Program-made: the position numbers and the translations under genes | The notes under the pieces: model-generated | Databases searched by the model: none | Told to the model about the DNA's origin: nothing | The model's input: only the letters and a program-made list of their open reading frames with translations | Assembly (NCBI GenBank): GCA_944391545.1 | Contig: CALXTZ010000040.1 | Location: forward strand, 1 to 11,669 | Direction: 5' to 3' | Origin: an uncultured Alphaproteobacteria bacterium | Lineage (GTDB): Bacteria; Pseudomonadota; Alphaproteobacteria; CAAHEQ01; UBA3637 | DNA length: 11,669 bases | Shown here: positions 7,517 through 11,669 of the stretch, in pieces | Position numbering within the stretch: position 1 is the first letter of the stretch | Layout of the letters: each line of letters begins with the position of its first letter

Positions 7517-8188
7517 ATGATTTTAGATGTTTTAAGAAAAATTGTTCGTTCAATAGAACAAAAGCCGGTACAGGAGGTCAGAAAAGATAATCCTATAATG
7601 GAATATCGGAAATTAGATGACCGTCAACTGGCTTTTGCATTGGTCGATATGTACAATACGGTCGGTACAATCGGGTTAAATTGTAAGAAAGGGATTTCTT
7701 CAGATCAAAAAACGCAAGATTATTTAAGAGAAGTCGCGTGGTACGCACCGTCTTTGATTGCCGTGGCTCGGGAACGGGCAGAAGCCAAAGGCATAAAGGT
7801 GCCGAGCTATGAGCCATCCAAATTAATGAGTTTTCCTTTTACAGGTAATGGTATTTTGGGGACTTGTGAGGCACGTTTATTGGAACTTTGCAGTGTTTTT
7901 CCAGGCGTAGACAAAGATTTTGCCGAACGGAATAAAGCGTGGAGAAACGGTAAAGATTTCGTGCAGTCCTTGGGGGAAAGTAGAAAATTGGTAGAAAAGC
8001 CATATTCTAATATTGAGGAGTGTGGTTCCGGTTATCCTTTTTATATCAATTATGGAGGCGGTGGCTATAGTGTTGATGACGTTGAACCTTTTACAAAGCC
8101 TGAAAAGCTGTCATCGATAGGTATTTACTCTGAACGAGAAATGGCCATCGCGCGGGCAAAGATTGAAAGAGCTTGCAGAAATCTGTAG
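7517..8188 (+). CDS. Hypothetical protein, 223 aa, behind a G-tract promoter
   Basis: I do not recognise this protein. The start at 7517 is supported by AAAGGAG seven bases upstream. It has no signal peptide or membrane helix, so it is probably cytoplasmic. The N-terminal half looks helical and charged (RKLDDRQLAFALVDMYNTVG, 31-50; REVAWYAPSLIAVARERAEAKG, 71-92). The middle has a glycine turn and cysteines (GNGILGTCEARLLELCSVFPG, Cys117 and Cys125), followed by NYGGGGYSVDD (178-188), and the C-terminus is again helical (EREMAIARAKIERACRNL). Five cysteines (56, 117, 125, 169, 220) do not form an obvious metal motif. It stands between valS and the autotransporter with terminators on both sides, so it is a single-gene unit. 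A regulator, effector or chaperone role is possible, but nothing in the sequence decides this. Confidence 0.8.
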   Translation: MILDVLRKIVRSIEQKPVQEVRKDNPIMEYRKLDDRQLAFALVDMYNTVGTIGLNCKKGISSDQKTQDYLREVAWYAPSLIAVARERAEAKGIKVPSYEPSKLMSFPFTGNGILGTCEARLLELCSVFPGVDKDFAERNKAWRNGKDFVQSLGESRKLVEKPYSNIEECGSGYPFYINYGGGGYSVDDVEPFTKPEKLSSIGIYSEREMAIARAKIERACRNL

Positions 8189-8214
8189 AAAGAACGATGG
8201 AAAAAGTTCATATC

Positions 8215-8244
8215 AAAACGCTCGGTTTTATCCGGGCGTTTTTT
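8215..8244 (+). terminator. Intrinsic terminator after the 223-aa gene
   Basis: AAAACGCTCGG (8215-8225) pairs with CCGGGCGTTTT (8232-8242) around a 6-base loop, with one wobble pair, and ends in a T run. The A/T flanks would let it work in both directions. It separates the 223-aa gene from the autotransporter unit. Confidence 0.85.
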
Positions 8245-8350
8245 ATAAGATGAATCGCGAATCGAGTCTTTCAAAAAATTTCAATTTTATTGTGTCTTGA
8301 ATCAAAAAAATGGATTTTGTATTCATAAAGGAACGGTAAGTTTCTTTTTG

Positions 8351-8370
8351 GTTGATTCGACCGATTCAAC
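8351..8370. promoter_or_regulatory. Imperfect 20-bp dyad, possible operator
   Basis: GTTGATTCGACCGATTCAAC is symmetric at 16 of 20 positions, with perfect GTTGA/TCAAC arms and an inner TCG/CGA pair. It lies 38 bases upstream of the G13 tract and 102 bases upstream of the predicted -35. It could be a regulator binding site whose distance and face of the helix relative to the promoter would shift as the tract changes length. No regulator is known. Confidence 0.35.
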
Positions 8371-8391
8371 TGTTAAGAGAAATTGATCTAG

Positions 8392-8407
8392 GTTTTCTCC
8401 GGAAAAC
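8392..8407. repeat. Short inverted repeat abutting the G13 tract
   Basis: GTTTTC (8392-8397) and GAAAAC (8402-8407) form a perfect 6-bp stem with loop TCCG, ending at the base before the guanine run. It may be a small hairpin or chance; it has no T tail on the plus strand, so it is not a terminator. Confidence 0.45.
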
Positions 8408-8420
8408 GGGGGGGGGGGGG
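8408..8420 (+). repeat. Homopolymeric tract G13 upstream of the autotransporter
   Basis: Thirteen consecutive guanines are followed by TAATGG, so an in-frame ATG lies two bases after the run. The tract ends 51 bases before the predicted -35. Such runs are prone to slipped-strand mispairing and are typical of contingency loci controlling surface antigens. The exact count may be unreliable in an assembly. Confidence 0.97.
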
Positions 8421-8471
8421 TAATGGCGAAAAAGCTTGAAAAGAAAAAATATCGAATGCATCTAAAAAGTG

Positions 8472-8499
8472 TTGACTTTCGTATCAGATGGGAAATAAT
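8472..8499 (+). promoter_or_regulatory. Predicted autotransporter promoter
   Basis: TTGACT (8472-8477) and AATAAT (8494-8499) are 16 bases apart. The predicted start near 8506 gives a short leader of about 28 bases carrying the ribosome site AAGGAG. The -35 neighbourhood (8462-8478) matches that of the 223-aa gene at 14 of 17 bases. Confidence 0.6.
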
Positions 8500-8533
8500 A
8501 AGAACAGGTTTCATAAAAAAAAGGAGAAGATAT

Positions 8534-11500
8534 ATGAAATACTCAAATACAGCTATTCGCGAATTGAATGCGCAGTATCGGAGCGTTTTAAAGAAATGCT
8601 TCATGCTGAATGCGTTGGTTTTACTGGCTGTTTCAACGATTTTACCGACTTCGGCAAAGGCTGTCGATGAAATTGTCGTAACACCAGAAAATGCGACGCT
8701 TCCTTCGTTGGTTGAAAATCAAGAAAATGATGATGAATACGGTTCAATTTATATTGTTCAAAACGGAACGACGGGAATTATTGAGGAAAATTCCATCATC
8801 CGCAACAACAAAGCCGGTATCGGAACGATTGCCGTTTCGAAAAAGGAAGGTGTGTTGGAAGTCGGTTCCGGGACACTTTTCGAAGGAAATGAAGTCCGTT
8901 ATGACGGGGGTGCTATCGGAAACTACGGTGGAGCCATTATTGCCAATAACGTAACTTTCCGCGGGAATAAAGCACAGACAAAAGGAACTGATGAGGGGGC
9001 TATCGGCGGCGGGGCTATTTCTTTGGGAATTGATGCCCATACAACGATTACCGGCAGTACTTTTGAAAATAACACATCCGGATATAACGGCGGGGCCATC
9101 GGAACTCGGAAAACATTGCAAGATTCGGAAGTTGCTGATGCGGAAACGCGCAATAGCTTAGTTATTAAGGATTCTGTCTTTAAAGGCAATCAAGCCTTAG
9201 GAACGTCCGTAGATGAGTCTGATAAGTTAATTTCTTCCGGTAATGGCGGGGCGATTGCCAATACATTTGCTGGTGTTGAAATTTCCGGCACAACGTTTGA
9301 AGGGAACTCGGCAGCTAATTATGGTGGTGCGATCTTTAATATGCCATACGAAAATAAAGACTTTACGGATTTTTATGATCTCGGTGGCAAGATGACCTTG
9401 TCAGATCTGACATTCACTGGTAATACGGCAAAGTTTGGTGGCGCGATTTTTAACCAAGGAACGCTTACATTTGAAAATGGCGCTCAGTTTACGGAAAATA
9501 AAGCGAATGGCGGTGCTGGCGGGGCTATTTATAATTATGGCTCAATTAATGCTTTAGATAACGCTACATTTAGCGGAAATACGGCTTCCCAAGGCGGTGC
9601 GATTAATAATGCAAAATTGGCCAGCAGCGCTACGCCGGGAACAATTGAGACAATCAGCAATTCAACCTTTTCAAATAATTCTGCAGGCTCGTCACAAGGG
9701 GGAGCTATTCGCAATCAAGGCGTAATTGGCTCGATCATCAATTCCGTATTTGACAGCAATACGGCCGGAAACGGGGGTGCTATTAATAACGGAACGTGGG
9801 GGACAATCGATACGATCTCCAGCATTGAAGGCTCCATGTTTGTTAATAATAAAGCATCCGGTGGTAACGGACAAGGTGGTGCCATTACGAATGCGGGTAG
9901 CATCGGTTCGGTTAAAAATGTAACTTTTGAAGGGAACTCGGCAGACAATATCGGGGGTGCTTTTGCGAATGTTGCGCCTCAAACAAATGATAAAACAACA
10001 AAATCATCCGTATCCTTTGAAAATGTTACGTTCACCGGTAATACGGCCGGCGCTAATGGTGGTGCGATTTATAACGCTGAACGTGGTAATGTTAACTTAA
10101 ACGGAACCAACACCTTTACCGGAAATACAGCAGCAGGTGTTGCCAATGATATTTACAACTTGGGTACTTTAAATATCACGGGCGGAACAACGACAATTGA
10201 CGGTGGTATTGACGGAACAGGGGCTTTGAATGTTTCAAGCGGGGCAACGCTTGACATCGGAACAGCAAAAGTGTCTCAAGATTCCATCACCTTTGATGCC
10301 GGTTCAACATTGAAAGCCAATTTGTTGAATACAACATCATATGGTTCTTTGGAAGCTAACACGATTGCCGGAAACGGGGCTGCTTTGAGCTTGACGTTTG
10401 GTTCTGCCGGTGAGTATGTGATTGCCAAAGGAACGGGAGCCGATTCGTTTGCGGATGCAACGGTTGCGGATACGAACAGCTTGTATGATATTGTTAAGAC
10501 ATCTTCGGATGCGGATACATTGACTTATACGGCTTCGGTTAAAGCGGCTGAAGACATCGCAAATGATGCCGGTGTTTCGACACAAACGGCTTCTGTTTTG
10601 AGCACGTTGGCAAATGCGTCAAACGATGCGGCCAGCCAAATTGCGTTGAATTTGCAAAATGAATTGGCGGCGGGTAATAAAGATGCGGTCGAAAGTGCTG
10701 CAACGGATTTAGCTCCGACAAATACCGCGACAGTTCATTCGGTTGCAACGACGGTTCATACCCAGATTTTGAGTGCTGTGAATAATCGGTTGGCTACACC
10801 TACGATGGGGCGTTCCGGTGGTGATTTGAATGCCAAATTCGGTCCGTGGGTTCAAGGGTTGTATAATAAGTCTAAACAAGACAGCTCTTCCGCTACACCG
10901 GGCTTCCGCGGCTATACACAAGGGGTTGCGTTCGGTTTGGATACGTTAATCAACGATGTGTATACGGTCGGTGTCGGTTATGCCTATAACGCGACGGATG
11001 TTAAGAGCGGCGGCCGCAAAACAGATGTCTACGGTCATAACTTCTTCATTTACGGGGAATATCAACCGAATGCGTGGTTCGTGAACGGAACTGTTAACTA
11101 CAGCACGTCCGATTACAAAGAACAACGCGCCGTAACGGGTGTCGGTATTGCCAGCAAGTATGATGTCGATACGTGGGGCGGTCAAGTCATGACAGGGTAT
11201 GACATGGCGTCCGGATTAACACCCAAAGCCGGGTTGCGGTACTTGCACATTAAGCAAGACAGCTATACGGATACATTGGGTCAAAATGTCAAAACGGACA
11301 ATACGGACTTGTTGACGGCTGTTGCCGGTGTGAACTACGCGTATGACTTTGTCGAAAAAGATTATACGTTGACACCGGAAGTGCGTTTGGCGGCAACATA
11401 TGACATTGTTTCCGACAATGCGGATGCAACGGTTGTGATGGGAACGGGGTCTTACACGACTTCCGGTAAGCGGTTGCCTCGTTTCGGCGTTGAAGCCGGT

Positions 11501-11617
11501 GTCGGCGTCACAATGAATATGTTTGACGCGTTGGATGTCAGCTTGAACTATGATGCAGGTATCCGTCGTGACTATACAAGCCACACGGGAACGGTTAAGT
11601 TCAAATATAACTTCTAA
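8534..11617 (+). CDS. Type Va autotransporter with chlamydial Pmp-type repeats
   Basis: The 1027-residue protein is an outer-membrane autotransporter that would display its passenger on the cell surface. A signal peptide (1-43, hydrophobic core MLNALVLLAVSTIL, likely cut after AKA) is followed by a passenger with 14 FxxN motifs (Phe at 116, 142, 177, 216, 255, 294, 319, 346, 379, 406, 436, 465, 500, 528), each generally paired with a GGA[IF] motif, the signature of Chlamydia polymorphic membrane protein repeats and a likely beta-helix. An alanine-rich helical linker (about 664-760) leads to the 12-strand beta-barrel (about 766-1027) ending YNF with terminal phenylalanine. AAGGAG seven bases upstream and the signal peptide support the start at 8534; the same frame is open back to an ATG at 8423 beside the G13 tract. 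Adhesion or immune variation is likely by analogy only. Confidence 0.93.
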   Translation: MKYSNTAIRELNAQYRSVLKKCFMLNALVLLAVSTILPTSAKAVDEIVVTPENATLPSLVENQENDDEYGSIYIVQNGTTGIIEENSIIRNNKAGIGTIAVSKKEGVLEVGSGTLFEGNEVRYDGGAIGNYGGAIIANNVTFRGNKAQTKGTDEGAIGGGAISLGIDAHTTITGSTFENNTSGYNGGAIGTRKTLQDSEVADAETRNSLVIKDSVFKGNQALGTSVDESDKLISSGNGGAIANTFAGVEISGTTFEGNSAANYGGAIFNMPYENKDFTDFYDLGGKMTLSDLTFTGNTAKFGGAIFNQGTLTFENGAQFTENKANGGAGGAIYNYGSINALDNATFSGNTASQGGAINNAKLASSATPGTIETISNSTFSNNSAGSSQGGAIRNQGVIGSIINSVFDSNTAGNGGAINNGTWGTIDTISSIEGSMFVNNKASGGNGQGGAITNAGSIGSVKNVTFEGNSADNIGGAFANVAPQTNDKTTKSSVSFENVTFTGNTAGANGGAIYNAERGNVNLNGTNTFTGNTAAGVANDIYNLGTLNITGGTTTIDGGIDGTGALNVSSGATLDIGTAKVSQDSITFDAGSTLKANLLNTTSYGSLEANTIAGNGAALSLTFGSAGEYVIAKGTGADSFADATVADTNSLYDIVKTSSDADTLTYTASVKAAEDIANDAGVSTQTASVLSTLANASNDAASQIALNLQNELAAGNKDAVESAATDLAPTNTATVHSVATTVHTQILSAVNNRLATPTMGRSGGDLNAKFGPWVQGLYNKSKQDSSSATPGFRGYTQGVAFGLDTLINDVYTVGVGYAYNATDVKSGGRKTDVYGHNFFIYGEYQPNAWFVNGTVNYSTSDYKEQRAVTGVGIASKYDVDTWGGQVMTGYDMASGLTPKAGLRYLHIKQDSYTDTLGQNVKTDNTDLLTAVAGVNYAYDFVEKDYTLTPEVRLAATYDIVSDNADATVVMGTGSYTTSGKRLPRFGVEAGVGVTMNMFDALDVSLNYDAGIRRDYTSHTGTVKFKYNF
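9296..9314 (+). repeat. 19-bp direct repeat, copy 1
   Basis: This copy of TTTGAAGGGAACTCGGCAG encodes part of an FEGNSA motif in the passenger. An identical copy lies 630 bp downstream, an exact number of codons (210). Confidence 0.9.
9926..9944 (+). repeat. 19-bp direct repeat, copy 2
   Basis: This is the second copy, encoding the same FEGNSA residues (465-470). The pair is in register in both DNA and protein, so recombination between them would keep the reading frame. Confidence 0.9.
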
Positions 11618-11635
11618 AATATATTCGGAGGAAGG

Positions 11636-11659
11636 AAAGGGCTCCTTTGGGAGCCTTTT
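11636..11659 (+). terminator. Intrinsic terminator of the autotransporter gene
   Basis: GGCTCC (11640-11645) pairs with GGAGCC (11650-11655) around loop TTTG, extended by a short A/T flank with one wobble pair, and followed by TTTTCTTTT. It lies 18 bases after the TAA stop. Confidence 0.85.
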
Positions 11660-11669
11660 CTTTTGGGCT

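Larger units (their letters stand above)
8189..8533 (+). other. 345-nt regulatory interval before the autotransporter
   Basis: The stretch has no gene I can support. In order it holds the terminator of the 223-aa gene (8215-8244), about 100 bases of AT-rich sequence with no motif beyond a weak TTGAAT (8297-8302), an imperfect 20-bp dyad (8351-8370), a hairpin abutting a G13 tract (8392-8420), and a promoter (8472-8499) leading to the ribosome site at 8521. The unusual length for this otherwise compact window suggests regulatory content. Confidence 0.6.

Noticed and set aside
7572..7600. AGGAGG and in-frame ATG (7598) as an alternative start of the 223-aa gene
   Set aside because: The distance from AGGAGG to this ATG is 20 bases, too long, whereas ATG 7517 has AAAGGAG at seven bases. 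The TATAAT at 7594-7599 is inside the coding region and has no good -35.
8408..8426. G13 tract as a promoter spacer like the first tract
   Set aside because: No -35 hexamer lies directly upstream (the preceding bases are CCGGAAAAC) and TAATGG after the tract is a poor -10, so the spacer mechanism of the first locus does not fit here.
8323..8604. Minus-strand 93-codon frame across the autotransporter leader
   Set aside because: It would translate the G tract as a proline run and has no ribosome site; the plus-strand promoter and signal peptide explain the region.

Overview
The window looks like chromosomal DNA of a host-associated, probably uncultured alphaproteobacterium. The grounds are a valyl-tRNA synthetase of the archaeal/rickettsial type rather than the E. 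coli type, a double-membrane-type YbhGFS export operon, a type V autotransporter ending in phenylalanine, modest GC content and GTTGACT-type -35 boxes. The exact lineage cannot be fixed from this sequence alone.

Positions 1-3090 (minus strand) hold a compact efflux operon. Reading leftwards: a 58-aa small gene with a strong Shine-Dalgarno, a HlyD/YbhG-like membrane fusion protein, a YbhF-like double ATPase, and the start of a YbhS-like permease that runs off the left edge. The last three are packed with 0-nt and 4-nt junctions, so they are probably translated together as one tripartite exporter. Positions 3300-4566 hold a membrane-anchored alpha/beta hydrolase (plus) that meets tail to tail, with an 8-nt overlap, a small phage-type conserved protein (minus). 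Positions 4643-7373 hold valS with its own promoter and intrinsic terminator.

Positions 7430-11669 are the accessory and most interesting part. A 223-aa protein of unknown function is followed by a 1027-aa autotransporter whose passenger carries 14 chlamydial Pmp-type FxxN/GGA[I] repeats. Each gene is preceded by a long uninterrupted guanine tract (G12 and G13). The first tract lies inside the 19-bp spacer between a TTGACT -35 and a perfect TATAAT -10, the classic layout of a slipped-strand, phase-variable promoter. The second lies upstream of the autotransporter promoter, between a dyad/hairpin region and the -35, and directly abuts an alternative ATG. The two genes' -35 regions share 14 of 17 bases. 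I infer a locally paired contingency module in which replication slippage switches or tunes a surface antigen and an uncharacterised companion. Tract length variation itself cannot be seen in one sequence.
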